Below are positions 18,311-26,700 of a DNA stretch of 53,499 bases, piece by piece. Below the pieces are notes generated by a model that was not told where the DNA came from, ran no database searches, and saw nothing but the letters and a program-made list of their open reading frames with translations. The stretch is taken from positions 19,062 through 72,560 of the forward strand of contig NZ_CDBL01000078.1 of assembly GCF_000820005.1 (NCBI RefSeq), written 5' to 3'. How positions within the stretch are numbered: position 1 is the stretch's first letter; each line of letters opens with the position of its first letter. The translations under genes and the position numbers were made by a program. The stretch is from Aeromonas piscicola. Lineage in GTDB: Bacteria; Pseudomonadota; Gammaproteobacteria; Enterobacterales; Aeromonadaceae.

Positions 18311-18576
18311 GACTTGTCTTTTCCTTTGTTGAAGAATTGGCCAAAACGCTGACCGAAGCGGGCGACCTGACCTTCCTTGCTGACTTGCTTCTGCTTGCCG
18401 GTGTAGAAGGGGTGCGAGGCGCTGGAGACATCCAGGGTCACATAGGGATAGGTCTTGCCGTCTTCCCACAATTTGGTGCGATCTGTCTTGAGGGTGGAAC
18501 CCACCAGAAAATAGGTGTTGCCTGTCAGGTCGTGAAACAGAACCTTGCGGTATTCGGGGTGTATGTCGGGACGCAT
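18307..18576 (-). CDS. rpmE2: 50S ribosomal protein L31, type B (zinc-free)
   Basis: An 89-residue L31 of type B (YkgM). It begins [16 protein letters not shown] and contains [13 protein letters not shown] and [14 protein letters not shown]; it lacks the CxxC pairs of the zinc-binding L31. It is the first gene of a two-gene unit with the C- L36 paralog. A Zur box lies about 25 bases upstream of the start, so the pair should be repressed when zinc is plentiful. Confidence 0.96.
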   Translation of the reverse strand: MRPDIHPEYRKVLFHDLTGNTYFLVGSTLKTDRTKLWEDGKTYPYVTLDVSSASHPFYTGKQKQVSKEGQVARFGQRFGQFFNKGKDKS

Positions 18577-18599
18577 GATACTCGCTCAATTAATTGGTA

Positions 18600-18614
18600 T
18601 GTTATCTTATAACA
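18600..18614 (-). promoter_or_regulatory. Zur box before the L31B/L36 genes
   Basis: TGTTATCTTATAACA differs at one base from the palindromic core of the gammaproteobacterial Zur consensus, TGTTATANTATAACA. It lies 23 bases upstream of the rpmE2 start, where a repressor would block the promoter. Zur control of this pair is established in other gammaproteobacteria. Confidence 0.85.
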
Positions 18615-18813
18615 ACTAAATCATGCTCCTGTTGAGAATGAATATCAACAATTTTTTGGAATGACAGCGAGAGCCCAGGCCGGCATAGAGGAAAAATCGG
18701 CTGGTGTGCACAACCTGTGAGCAGTGAAACCTGGTTATCTGCCGCGTCGCTGCGACTTTGATTGAAGGCCTGTCTGGGGAAGCAGATAATGCCCCCTTTA
18801 CTTTTGATTTTTA

Positions 18814-18829
18814 CTGTATAAAAATACAG
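18814..18829 (+). promoter_or_regulatory. LexA (SOS) box before the DinI-like gene
   Basis: CTGT-ATAAAAAT-ACAG is a perfect CTGT-N8-ACAG SOS box, with the extended flanks TA...TC also close to consensus. It lies 24 bases upstream of the start chosen for the DinI-like gene, so the gene should be induced by DNA damage. Confidence 0.92.
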
Positions 18830-18853
18830 TCATAAATCATGGAGACTTATCCT

Positions 18854-19102
18854 ATGCGTCTGGAAATCATCATCGACAAGAAACATCAGATCCCTACCAC
18901 TACCATGGAGGCACTGCGTCAGGAGTTGCTCAAGCAGTTGGGCGAGAAATTCCCCGACCTGCATGTGCGGGTCGCGCCGGGCGGCGCCATGGCGATGACG
19001 GTCAGCCGGGCCAGCAAGGAAGACAAAGAGCTGGCGGAGGCTATGGTGCAGGAGGTGTGGGAGAATGCCGACAGCTGGATGCCGGAAAACGCCGCCTCCT
19101 GA
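18854..19102 (+). CDS. DinI-like DNA-damage-inducible protein
   Basis: An 82-residue acidic protein resembling E. coli DinI (81 residues), which binds and modulates RecA filaments during the SOS response. Shared features are the N-terminal strand MRLEIIIDKK, a helix with EALRQELLKQL, a strand VRVAPGGAMAMTV and the acidic C-terminal helix KEDKELAEAMVQEVWENADSW. The ATG at 18854 is used because GGAGA lies nine bases upstream; an in-frame ATG at 18839 has no ribosome site. A perfect LexA box precedes it. Confidence 0.9.
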   Translation: MRLEIIIDKKHQIPTTTMEALRQELLKQLGEKFPDLHVRVAPGGAMAMTVSRASKEDKELAEAMVQEVWENADSWMPENAAS

Positions 19103-19161
19103 GGCTCGCTGGTAGCCGCGTGAGCCGTGGCAGGCGCCAGCAAGACTCAATCCAGATCAGG

Positions 19162-19187
19162 AAAACGCAGCTTCGGGCTGCGTTTTT
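19162..19187 (+). terminator. Intrinsic terminator after the DinI-like gene
   Basis: AAAACGCAGC pairs with GCTGCGTTTT across the loop TTCGG and is followed by further T residues, 60 bases after the stop. Confidence 0.9.
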
Positions 19188-19248
19188 CGTTTCTGATTAC
19201 TCGGGGGATTGGCCTGTTCACTGCGTGCAGGAAAGTGGGGCCTGCGCC

Positions 19249-20073
19249 TTACAACCCGGCCCAGCGCTTGAGGCTGTTGACCTGAACTCGCTGGTCGGCC
19301 TGGGCTATCTCGCCATGGGCGCGTAGCGCCTTGAGGGCTTCGGGCAGAGCGGCGCGCACTTCACTGGCCGTCATGCCGGCCTGCAGGGCGGGGTGGTAGG
19401 CGAGCTTGAGCAGCACATAGTCGAGTCCAGTCGGGAAGCTGTCGATGCTGTTGTCGTTGAAAATGGAGGGAAATACCTTGTCCGAGTCGTTGGGCAGCCC
19501 CATCACCTGGGTGAGCTCCTCCACCACGCAATCGAGAAAACGCCCCTTGGCCCGGCTGTAATCCACCGGAATGATGATGGTGGCGCGGGCTATCTCATGG
19601 CGGGTATTGGTGGCGAAATTGGCCATGCACAGCCCCTCCTTGAGCGCCGTCTTGATGGAGGCATCCTGGCCCATGGTACGGCTGGCCCAGCTCGCCATTT
19701 GCGAGCGCTGGGTCATGATCAGCGTGATGTTGGCTTTGTCGTTCACCAGCGTGATGGGGCGACCTATGATACTGGCCAGATGCTGGCTCTGGATCTTGAC
19801 CACCTCGGCCTGCAGCGGCTTGTCGCCAAATTCGTTGATGAGCCTGAGACGGATGGGCTGCTGCCAGCGGGAGAAGCGCACACCCTGCTCGCGGCCATAT
19901 TCCCGTTTCATGGCGACTTCGAAGAAGCTCTGAGTCAGATAGGCATCGCTCTGCCAGCGTTCGGCGGCGTGCAGGGAAAGCGACGGGAGCAGCATCATCA
20001 GGCTCCATACGCCCATCAAGCAGCCCTTGAGTGCGCGGGCAGGGGGCGGCAGCGGATGGCGCAACGGGATCAT
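19249..20073 (-). CDS. DUF2927 exported protein
   Basis: A 274-residue protein of the DUF2927 family, function unknown. It has an N-terminal signal sequence (GVWSLMMLLPSLSLHAA) and the family blocks ANFATNTRHEIARATIIIP and CVVEELTQVMGLPNDSD, the last resembling a degenerate metallopeptidase-like helix (EELTQ) rather than a clear HExxH. The ATG at 20073 is preceded by AAGGAGG; the frame extends upstream to 20151 without support. It starts 25 bases after a YgjP-like peptidase gene and is probably co-transcribed with it. Confidence 0.8.
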   Translation of the reverse strand: MIPLRHPLPPPARALKGCLMGVWSLMMLLPSLSLHAAERWQSDAYLTQSFFEVAMKREYGREQGVRFSRWQQPIRLRLINEFGDKPLQAEVVKIQSQHLASIIGRPITLVNDKANITLIMTQRSQMASWASRTMGQDASIKTALKEGLCMANFATNTRHEIARATIIIPVDYSRAKGRFLDCVVEELTQVMGLPNDSDKVFPSIFNDNSIDSFPTGLDYVLLKLAYHPALQAGMTASEVRAALPEALKALRAHGEIAQADQRVQVNSLKRWAGL

Positions 20074-20098
20074 GTTTCCTCCTTGAAACGGCAGTCGG

Positions 20099-20602
20099 TC
20101 AGCGTGCGGCACGCTCAAGATCGCGCCAGGTGAGCCAGAGCCTGAGATCAAACTCCAGTTGATGATAGTCCGGCTCCATGTGCTGACAGAGCTGGTAGAA
20201 GGCCTTGTTGTGATCCTTCTCCTTCAGGTGGGCCAGTTCGTGCACCACTATCATCTTCAAAAAGGCAGGGTGGGCCTCCTTGAACAGGGCGGCGATGCGG
20301 ATCTCGTTCTTGGCCTTGAGCTTGTTGCCCTGCACCCGGCTGACATAGGTGTGCAGGCCGAGGGCATCCTTGATCACGTTGATCTTGCCGTCGAAGATCA
20401 CCTTGGACAGCGGCGCCGAGCTTTTCAGATAGCGGTTCTTCAACTCCATGGCGTAACCCAGCAGCGCCTTGTCACTCTGGATCAGGTGGCTGTCAGGGTA
20501 GCGTTTCTCCAACATGTCGCCCAGCTTGCCGGCCGCGATCAGCTGTTGTACCTGGGCCTTGAGCGGGTCCGGGTAGCCCCCTAGATAGGTCAGTTCCACC
20601 AT
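20099..20602 (-). CDS. YgjP-like metal-dependent hydrolase (DUF45/M48-like)
   Basis: A 167-residue protein with the zinc motif HELAHLKEKDHNKAFYQLC, the form of HExxH...H found in the YgjP/DUF45 family. Upstream lies a segment NEIRIAALFKEAHPAFLKMIVV typical of the family's strand and helix before the motif. E. coli YgjP has been described as a UTP pyrophosphatase, while the fold is that of a peptidase, so activity is not certain. No signal peptide. The DUF2927 gene follows 25 bases downstream. Confidence 0.83.
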   Translation of the reverse strand: MVELTYLGGYPDPLKAQVQQLIAAGKLGDMLEKRYPDSHLIQSDKALLGYAMELKNRYLKSSAPLSKVIFDGKINVIKDALGLHTYVSRVQGNKLKAKNEIRIAALFKEAHPAFLKMIVVHELAHLKEKDHNKAFYQLCQHMEPDYHQLEFDLRLWLTWRDLERAAR

Positions 20603-20704
20603 GGTTTGTCACTCGTCACATCTAAAAAGAGCGCCATTGTAGTCATCCCGCGTCGGCTTGGATAGGGCTTGCGCTTGCCCGAAACGCGTCGTGCGCTCAA
20701 ACAA

Positions 20705-20736
20705 AAGGGCCGTCACTGTGATCAATGGTGGCCCTT
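20705..20736 (-). terminator. Terminator after the GT39-like membrane protein gene
   Basis: AAGGGCC at 20705-20711 pairs with GGCCCTT at 20730-20736. Read on the minus strand the stem is followed by TTGTTT, 19 bases after the stop of the membrane protein. Confidence 0.7.
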
Positions 20737-20754
20737 GCTGGCAATGGTGCGGGA

Positions 20755-22398
20755 TCAGCGCCTGCGATAGAGGCCCGGGTCAACCTCTTCATACTGGCCC
20801 ACCAGATATTGATAGAAGGCGAGGCTGGAAGGAGAGCTCGGTTTTTTCAGCTCGTCGGCAATTCGCTCCGGCTTGGCGATGATGAACTTGGGACTCTGGC
20901 GCTTGATATCGGCCAGCACACGTTCACGCACGTCGTAGGGCGGATTGACGTTGGCAAAGAAGAGATAGGCGGAGGCCGGCTGGCGATCGGTCCACAGATA
21001 ATATTGCGGCTGTATGCCATCGACCCAGATCTTGTCGGTCGGGCCGGTTTCGGCCTTGATCCGATCGACCCGTACCTGGGCTGGCGGGTTGAACGGCCTG
21101 CCCTTCAGGCTCCCTTCCCAGGCGTTGTTGAGCAGCAGGGCCAGCATGGCCAGCGAGGCGAGCCAGGGGGTGGCACTGCGCACATCCCAGGCACGCCACA
21201 GGGGCACCAGGATCAGCACGGGCAGGGCCCACAGCAGGCTGTTGCCGAGCACTTCCCGCACCCGTTCCAGCGGCCACTCCTTGGTACTCCAGCCGTATCC
21301 GAGCTGCTGGGCCAGCAGCCAGCTGGCGGTCAGTACCACCAGCGAGATGCAGAGCAGGCCGAGGCCATCGGCCTGCTGTTCGCTGCGATCCAGCAGGCAG
21401 GCCAGCGGCAGCAGGGCCAGCGGCAGATAGAGCACGTCGTAGTGATCGAACACATGGCCGGAGACGGAGTTGGCGACCAGGGTAAACACCACGCCGAACA
21501 GGGTGGCGCACAGGGCGGGCAGATACCACTCCTGCCGCCGGCCCATCATGAGTACGATGAAGGCGGGCAGCAGCATGATGAGGCCGGTACGCAGCAGGCC
21601 GACGCTGCCCACATCCGGCGAGAAGCCGTTGCCGTAGCTGCCCTCAAAGAAGATGTCGAAGGCGTAATATTTGAATTCGGCCAGCAGGCTGTGGTGCTGG
21701 AAGTAGGCGAACAGCGGGCCGCCTATCAGGGCCAGTCCCAGCAGGCTGGAGAAGAGCAGGGCGAAGGCGCAGCGCCACTGTTCGCGCAGGCACCAGTGGC
21801 AGAACAGCACCAGATACCAGGCGCCCCAGAAGGCGCCGTTGTTGGTGCGCATCCAGGCCACGATGGCGAAGGTCAGCGCCGCCACCAGGGCCGGTCCCCA
21901 GCTGAAGCGCTTGTCCAGCAGCATGGTGATGAAGGCCCATTGGGCGAGGAGGGCCAGATGGAAGGTCCAGTCCTCTGTCATGTTGCCGTAGTAATAACGG
22001 GTGCTGTAGAGCGCCAGTACCGCCAGCATGCTGCCGAGGCGGGCACGCAGGGAGAGGCCGAGCTGGCCGAATGCCTGCCAGCTGGCCAGCAGACCGAGCC
22101 AGCAGAGCGCCCACTCCAGCAGCCAGATCCCGAAGAAGCCACCCAGATTGTAACCGAGCGCATCGAGGGCGAAGATCATGGGGCCCTTGATGTCGATCAT
22201 GTCCCGGTAGAGCACGCCCCCCTCACTCCACATCTTGCCCATCACCGCAAACAAGGAAGCATCAAAGCCGGGGGCCATGCCATGAAACAGCGGGTTGCGC
22301 AGGCAAAACAGCAAGGCCAGCAGGCCGGTGAGCAGGATCACCAACGGCCGCAGGCCCGGATTGACACGAGGAGGGGTAAAACGGATGGCATGATTCAT
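20755..22398 (-). CDS. Multi-span membrane protein, GT39/PMT-like glycosyltransferase
   Basis: A 547-residue protein with about ten to twelve hydrophobic spans and a soluble C-terminal part. Near residues 45-75 it has GFDASLFAVMGKMWSEGG and YRDMIDIKGPMIF, the pattern of GT-C (GT39/ArnT-like) enzymes, where acidic residues in the first periplasmic loop bind the lipid-linked sugar. A STRYYYGNMTEDWTFH loop and the KFIIAKPERIADELKK tail complete it. Such enzymes transfer sugars from polyprenyl phosphate in the inner membrane; donor and acceptor are unknown. No O-antigen or lipid A gene is adjacent. The ATG at 22398 is used because the longer frame is not supported by composition. Confidence 0.72.
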   Translation of the reverse strand: MNHAIRFTPPRVNPGLRPLVILLTGLLALLFCLRNPLFHGMAPGFDASLFAVMGKMWSEGGVLYRDMIDIKGPMIFALDALGYNLGGFFGIWLLEWALCWLGLLASWQAFGQLGLSLRARLGSMLAVLALYSTRYYYGNMTEDWTFHLALLAQWAFITMLLDKRFSWGPALVAALTFAIVAWMRTNNGAFWGAWYLVLFCHWCLREQWRCAFALLFSSLLGLALIGGPLFAYFQHHSLLAEFKYYAFDIFFEGSYGNGFSPDVGSVGLLRTGLIMLLPAFIVLMMGRRQEWYLPALCATLFGVVFTLVANSVSGHVFDHYDVLYLPLALLPLACLLDRSEQQADGLGLLCISLVVLTASWLLAQQLGYGWSTKEWPLERVREVLGNSLLWALPVLILVPLWRAWDVRSATPWLASLAMLALLLNNAWEGSLKGRPFNPPAQVRVDRIKAETGPTDKIWVDGIQPQYYLWTDRQPASAYLFFANVNPPYDVRERVLADIKRQSPKFIIAKPERIADELKKPSSPSSLAFYQYLVGQYEEVDPGLYRRR

Positions 22399-22500
22399 GG
22401 GTGACCTGTTCCTGCTGGGAAGTCTCGAAAGCGGGCCTATCTTGCCGAGCCTGACTGCGCTATGCAATGGGCGAGGGAGATGTGCTTGAAATAATTTGCA

Positions 22501-22536
22501 AAAGTGCCGCCTTCTGGCAAGAAAGCGGCACTTTTT
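22501..22536 (-). terminator. Bidirectional intrinsic terminator
   Basis: AAAGTGCCGC at 22501-22510 pairs with GCGGCACTTT at 22525-22534, with a T-run on the plus side and an A-run (T-run on minus) on the other. It follows the nucleotidase gene on the minus strand and lies between it and the membrane protein gene. Confidence 0.88.
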
Positions 22537-22579
22537 CATGACAAACGCGGCAGAAGCGGTGGCCTGAGTCCCGCAGGGG

Positions 22580-24241
22580 TCACGACACGACGCCAGGGCC
22601 CTGATACGCCAGCAGCGGCGGCATGACATTCAGCTCGGGCAGATAGCGGGCCCAGCGGATGAAGGCATCCGCCAGCGTGATGCCGAGCTCTTGATTGTGC
22701 TGGGTCAGGGTGCGGGCCAGCGCCGTGTAGCCCTCCTTGCCGGAGGCGGTATAGGCGCTGGAGACGCCACGATAGATGGCGTCTGCCTCGACTGGCTGCC
22801 ACTGACCGGGGCTCGCCTCCCACTCCAGCCGGGTGATCCTGGCCCCCTTGGGTTTGTCTGCCTGGTAGCTGAAACGGACCCCGGCAGTATAAGGGAAGCT
22901 GCCGCTGCCGTTACCCGTCACGCCGTTGTTGGTGGCGTTGTCGATGGCCCCCTCCAGCGCCTCGGCCAGTTCATGGCCGTGCACCCGATAGAGGGTGAGC
23001 GGAATGGCAAAGGGCAGCAGGCGACCGGCGATGTCCGCCTCGCTCAAGGGACCGGGTTCGAGGGAGCAGCGCACGCCCCCGGCGTTGTGCAGGGCGAAGT
23101 CCACCTGACCGACCTGCTCGCGGGCGCCGGTCAGCATGGCGTGGGCCACCAGGGGGGCAACCTGGCTGCCGGTGGGCAAATTGGCATCGGGCAGGCGCTG
23201 ATGGTGCAGTGGCCCGGCGAGCCGGGTCACGATGCGCTGGGTCATGGTCTCGAGCTCGGGCCGGTAGCGCTTGGCCAGATGCAGCTCCAATGCGGGAGCC
23301 GGCTCGCAGAAGTACAGTCCGGCAGGGGGCTCTGAGGCAAACGGCCAGGGTTGCCAGGGCAACCACTCCAGCCGGCCCTGGCTGCGACTAACCCTGCCGC
23401 TCGCGTCAAATTCCAGCTCGCACACCCCCAGGCAGAGCGCGCTGTGGGCCGCGTGCACTATGGCGACGTCGTTTACCATCAGCGGATAGCTGCCGTCGCT
23501 ATCGAGCCCGAGCGGAGCCAGATCCCCCAGCTGACTGTGGGTGTGGCCGCCTATGATGAGGCTGAGTTCGGGAAAGCGGGTCGCCAGACGCTTGTCCTGC
23601 TCCAGCCCCAGGTGGCTCAGCAAGATGATGTGGTGGATGCCTTCGGCCTTGATGTCGCTGATCGCGGCGACCAGCGTCTCCTCGATGCCGTGAAAATGGG
23701 TATAGGCATCCGGGTTGGCGATGGCGGCCATCTGCGGCAGCGTGATGCCGAGCAGGGCGAAGGGCACTCCGTCTATGGTGCGCTTGTGCCAGGGGCGGCT
23801 GGCATCATGGAGCGTGGGCAGACCTTTCAGTCGCAACGGGGTATCGGCCGGTTCCTGACTGCTGTCCAGGTTGGCGGCCAGCACAGGGAAGTCGAGCTGG
23901 CGCAAAAACTCCACCAGAGGACCGTTGCCCAGATCGAACTCGTGATTGCCGATCACCATGGCATCCGGTCGCAGCAGGCTCAACAGATCTGCGTTGGCGC
24001 GTCCCTTGAATCGGTTGAAATAAAGGGAACCCTGGAAGGTGTCACCGCCGTGCAGGAACAGGCAGGTCTGACCCGCCACGTCTGCTTGCTGACGCAGAGC
24101 GGTGAGCCGGGAAAGGATGCGGGCATAGCCGCCACACTGAGTGCGCCACTCGGACTCGCCAACGGGTGAGAAGCGCATGGGGGCGCCGTCGAAATGGGAG
24201 TGGCAGTCACTGAAATGGGCAAGTTGAACCGTAATACTCAT
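22580..24241 (-). CDS. 5'-nucleotidase/metallophosphoesterase without signal peptide
   Basis: A 553-residue two-domain UshA-type phosphoesterase. The N-terminal metallophosphatase domain has LAHFSDCHSHFDG, HGGDTFQGS, GNHEFDLGN and GGHTHSQLGD, which bind two metals; the C-terminal domain has DFALHNAGGVR and the substrate-binding SFPYTAGVRFSY. Most relatives hydrolyse nucleotides or UDP-sugars in the periplasm, but here the protein starts directly with MSITVQLAHFSDCHSH and has no signal peptide, so it may be cytosolic. AAGGAGG lies eight bases before the ATG. Substrate unknown. Confidence 0.86.
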   Translation of the reverse strand: MSITVQLAHFSDCHSHFDGAPMRFSPVGESEWRTQCGGYARILSRLTALRQQADVAGQTCLFLHGGDTFQGSLYFNRFKGRANADLLSLLRPDAMVIGNHEFDLGNGPLVEFLRQLDFPVLAANLDSSQEPADTPLRLKGLPTLHDASRPWHKRTIDGVPFALLGITLPQMAAIANPDAYTHFHGIEETLVAAISDIKAEGIHHIILLSHLGLEQDKRLATRFPELSLIIGGHTHSQLGDLAPLGLDSDGSYPLMVNDVAIVHAAHSALCLGVCELEFDASGRVSRSQGRLEWLPWQPWPFASEPPAGLYFCEPAPALELHLAKRYRPELETMTQRIVTRLAGPLHHQRLPDANLPTGSQVAPLVAHAMLTGAREQVGQVDFALHNAGGVRCSLEPGPLSEADIAGRLLPFAIPLTLYRVHGHELAEALEGAIDNATNNGVTGNGSGSFPYTAGVRFSYQADKPKGARITRLEWEASPGQWQPVEADAIYRGVSSAYTASGKEGYTALARTLTQHNQELGITLADAFIRWARYLPELNVMPPLLAYQGPGVVS

Positions 24242-24298
24242 CTCGGTCCTCCTTAGAGAAAAAAGAGCACAGAGTCTACTCCAAGCTCGGGGGAAGAT

Positions 24299-24325
24299 AC
24301 CAGCCCGGCAGGACGCCGGGCTGGT
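24299..24325 (-). terminator. Terminator after dcuC
   Basis: ACCAGCCCGGC and GCCGGGCTGGT form an 11-bp stem with the loop AGGAC, 60 bases after the dcuC stop. The T-run on the minus strand is weak (ATCTT). Confidence 0.65.
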
Positions 24326-24386
24326 GAGGAAAGCGCCAGATCAGGCGGTGCCCCGGATCAGGCCCCGCGCTGGTGCCGGCCGAATG

Positions 24387-25739
24387 TCAGGCGGGGACCA
24401 TGATCTGGGTGGCGAGGATCACCACCACCAGGCCGACGGCGACCGGCACCGAGGTGCGCTTGACCACCTCGAACGGGGAGAGGTTGCCCATGCCCGCACA
24501 GGCGACCACCACGCCGGAGACCGGGGATATGGTGCGACCCAGGTTGGAAGCCTGCAGCATGGGGATGACCAGGTAGGCGGGATTGACGCCCAGACTGGTG
24601 GCAAGATGGGGAATAAGCTCCACGAAGGCGTAGAAGGGGGCGTTGCCGGAACCCGTGGTAAAGGCGGCCAGAGTGGTGATGACCACCAGTACCAGCATGA
24701 TGACGATGCCACCGGTGCCAAAGCTCTGAGCCAGATCCAGGAGGTTTGCGATGAAGCCGAGCCCCATCAGACCCTGGGCAAACACACCGGCACCCACCAG
24801 CAGCATGACCACGCCGGCGAAGGCGTCAGCCATGCTGCGCCAGCACACCTGCAATCCGTCGAGCAGCTCTTTGCCGTTGCGTTTGCGCAGCAGTTCCAGC
24901 AGGGCGGCCAGCACCAGACAGATGACGATGATGGTCACTATGTCGAGCTTGGGGCCCAGTTTTCCGTCAAACAGCAGCACGCCTATGATGGGGGTGAACG
25001 GCAGTATGGCGTAGAAGCCGGGGGCGTCCGTGATGAGATCGCTCGGGGCGACAGGCTCGTTGTGCTCGCCCGATTTTTGATCCAGATAGCGCTGCCAGAA
25101 GAAGTGGGTCACCGCCATGGCGGCGATGGCCACCAGCGAGATGGGCAGGGTCAGCTTGAAGGCAAAGTCGAGCAGCTCCATGTTGGCGGCCTGGGCGGCC
25201 ATTACCACGTCGCCTGAGGTGGGTGCCAGTATGATGGCGGCCGGAGAAGCGCACACAGCAGCGGCGGCGCCACGGGAGATCCCCATGTTGACCATCAGCG
25301 GGAACAGGGTGGCCATCAAGAGTACGCCCAGACCGGTTGCAGAGCTCACCGCCAGCGACATGGCGCAGGCCACCAGATAGGCGGCTACCAGCAGGATATA
25401 GGGGGACTTGATGATGCCGAGCGGCTTGCTGGCCAGCTTTACCAAGATGGTGTTGGCGCCTATGTGACTCATGTAGCCGGCGAAGCCGCACAGCACCATG
25501 ATCAGCATGCCAAGGCCACCGCCACGATCCACCAGCAGGAAGCGCACATATTCAAAGACGTCGGTGGCCACGTGACCGGTGGAGGTGACGCTGGCAGGCA
25601 GTACCGCCTTGCCCATCAGGGCGGTAATGGTCAGCAGCAGCAGACCGCCGCTGAGCAGCACCCCGGTGGCCGAGTAGCCCTTGAAGATGTAGCGACCCAC
25701 GGCCAGGGTGACCAGGGTGCCAATAAGGAGTTCCATCAT
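24387..25739 (-). CDS. dcuC: C4-dicarboxylate transporter, DcuC family
   Basis: A membrane transporter of 450 residues with about twelve hydrophobic spans. VTSTGHVATDVFEYVRFLLVDRGGGLGM, GFAGYMSHIGANTILV, SSATGLGVLLMATLFPLM and ILAPTSGDVVMAAQ are typical of the DcuC anaerobic C4-dicarboxylate carriers, which export succinate during fermentation or exchange it for fumarate. Paired ATG codons at 25739 and 25736 are both usable. Transcribed alone. The upstream region has no FNR box I could recognise. Confidence 0.87.
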   Translation of the reverse strand: MMELLIGTLVTLAVGRYIFKGYSATGVLLSGGLLLLTITALMGKAVLPASVTSTGHVATDVFEYVRFLLVDRGGGLGMLIMVLCGFAGYMSHIGANTILVKLASKPLGIIKSPYILLVAAYLVACAMSLAVSSATGLGVLLMATLFPLMVNMGISRGAAAAVCASPAAIILAPTSGDVVMAAQAANMELLDFAFKLTLPISLVAIAAMAVTHFFWQRYLDQKSGEHNEPVAPSDLITDAPGFYAILPFTPIIGVLLFDGKLGPKLDIVTIIVICLVLAALLELLRKRNGKELLDGLQVCWRSMADAFAGVVMLLVGAGVFAQGLMGLGFIANLLDLAQSFGTGGIVIMLVLVVITTLAAFTTGSGNAPFYAFVELIPHLATSLGVNPAYLVIPMLQASNLGRTISPVSGVVVACAGMGNLSPFEVVKRTSVPVAVGLVVVILATQIMVPA

Positions 25740-26069
25740 AGAGTGAGTTCCTGAGTACGAAATGAAGGTGGATACATTTTTGGCGTCAACTTGGAGGTTA
25801 ATCTGGCCAATCCCGAAGTGTATCAACATAAAACTCGGCGATTATTATCCAATAAGGGGTAAGCCACCATGATGTCTATCATCACTTGTGATCTTGCTTG
25901 CAAATCAATGAAGGCGCGGGGTTGCGACTTGTCAACCTGACACTTAGGCTTTGTGACGGGAGTAGGTGACAGTCGCGGGGATCGCGGTTAATCTCCTGCT
26001 TCGAGTATTAATACGTTGATTATTAATTAAAATAACACCCCGGTTATCAACGAGGTCAAGGCAGCAGAA
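25740..26069. other. Divergent intergenic region between dcuC and the DUF922 gene
   Basis: These 330 bases hold no convincing gene. They contain a short palindrome ATCACTTGTGAT at 25881-25892, which resembles CRP half-sites placed back to back but not the consensus spacing, and an AT-rich stretch around 26005-26036 that could be the promoter of the DUF922 gene. Confidence 0.5.
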
Positions 26070-26675
26070 ATGGGAATGGTCAGCAAAGTTTTCATGGTGG
26101 CAGCCTTGTTGTATGCCGCCACGGCAGGGGCCGAAAGTTCCCATTATACCGGCATCAAGGTCGCGCCTGACATCAAGGTTGATTTCCAGTTTTACCGGGT
26201 TTTTGGACCGGATGTCGTCAGCGTGGCCCGCCAGATAGCAAAGCAGGGACAAACCCAGGCCAGAGGCCATATCGGCATGGCCAGCTACCAACTTTCCTGG
26301 CAGTTGCAGACCCGGCCCGAGGTCGATCGCTGCGCGCTGGAGCAGGTCCGGGTTACCACCCGGATCAAGGTGATGGTGCCGAACTGGATGGACAAGGCCA
26401 AGGCCTCCGCCGCCGAGCGCCAGAAGTGGGACAAGCTGGTGGCCGCCATGTTCGACTATGAGAGCCGTCACAAGGACATCTTGCTGGAGAGCGTCAGCCA
26501 GCTTGGCATCCAGCTGGCACAACTGCCGGTGGAGCGCGATTGCGCCGCCCTGCAATATCAGGCCTGGCAACGGGGGCAGGGGGTGCTGGCCAGCTCGCGC
26601 GAGCGTTTCACCCGGTTGCAGCAGCAGACGGATCATGGCCGTAAATTGGGGCTGATCTGGCCCAAGGGCATCTAG
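26070..26675 (+). CDS. DUF922 family secreted protein
   Basis: A 201-residue protein with a signal peptide (KVFMVAALLYAATAGAES). The mature part has YRVFGPDVVSVARQIAKQGQ, ARGHIGMASYQLSWQ and VMVPNWMDKAKAS, all typical of DUF922, described as putative secreted zinc-dependent proteases. The family's metal motif appears as MFDYESRHKDILLESV, where the usual first histidine is replaced by tyrosine, so catalytic activity is doubtful. Two ATG codons (26070, 26076) are equally plausible. It stands alone and ends at a strong terminator shared with mnmC. Confidence 0.75.
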   Translation: MGMVSKVFMVAALLYAATAGAESSHYTGIKVAPDIKVDFQFYRVFGPDVVSVARQIAKQGQTQARGHIGMASYQLSWQLQTRPEVDRCALEQVRVTTRIKVMVPNWMDKAKASAAERQKWDKLVAAMFDYESRHKDILLESVSQLGIQLAQLPVERDCAALQYQAWQRGQGVLASSRERFTRLQQQTDHGRKLGLIWPKGI

Positions 26676-26700
26676 CGCGTCGGCTGGTGTTGACTGAGAT

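Noticed and set aside
20725..22404. A 559-codon plus-strand frame opposite the GT39-like gene
   Set aside because: Its composition (Gln/Gly/His-rich) is that of an antisense shadow; the minus-strand frame has membrane spans and a GT-C motif.
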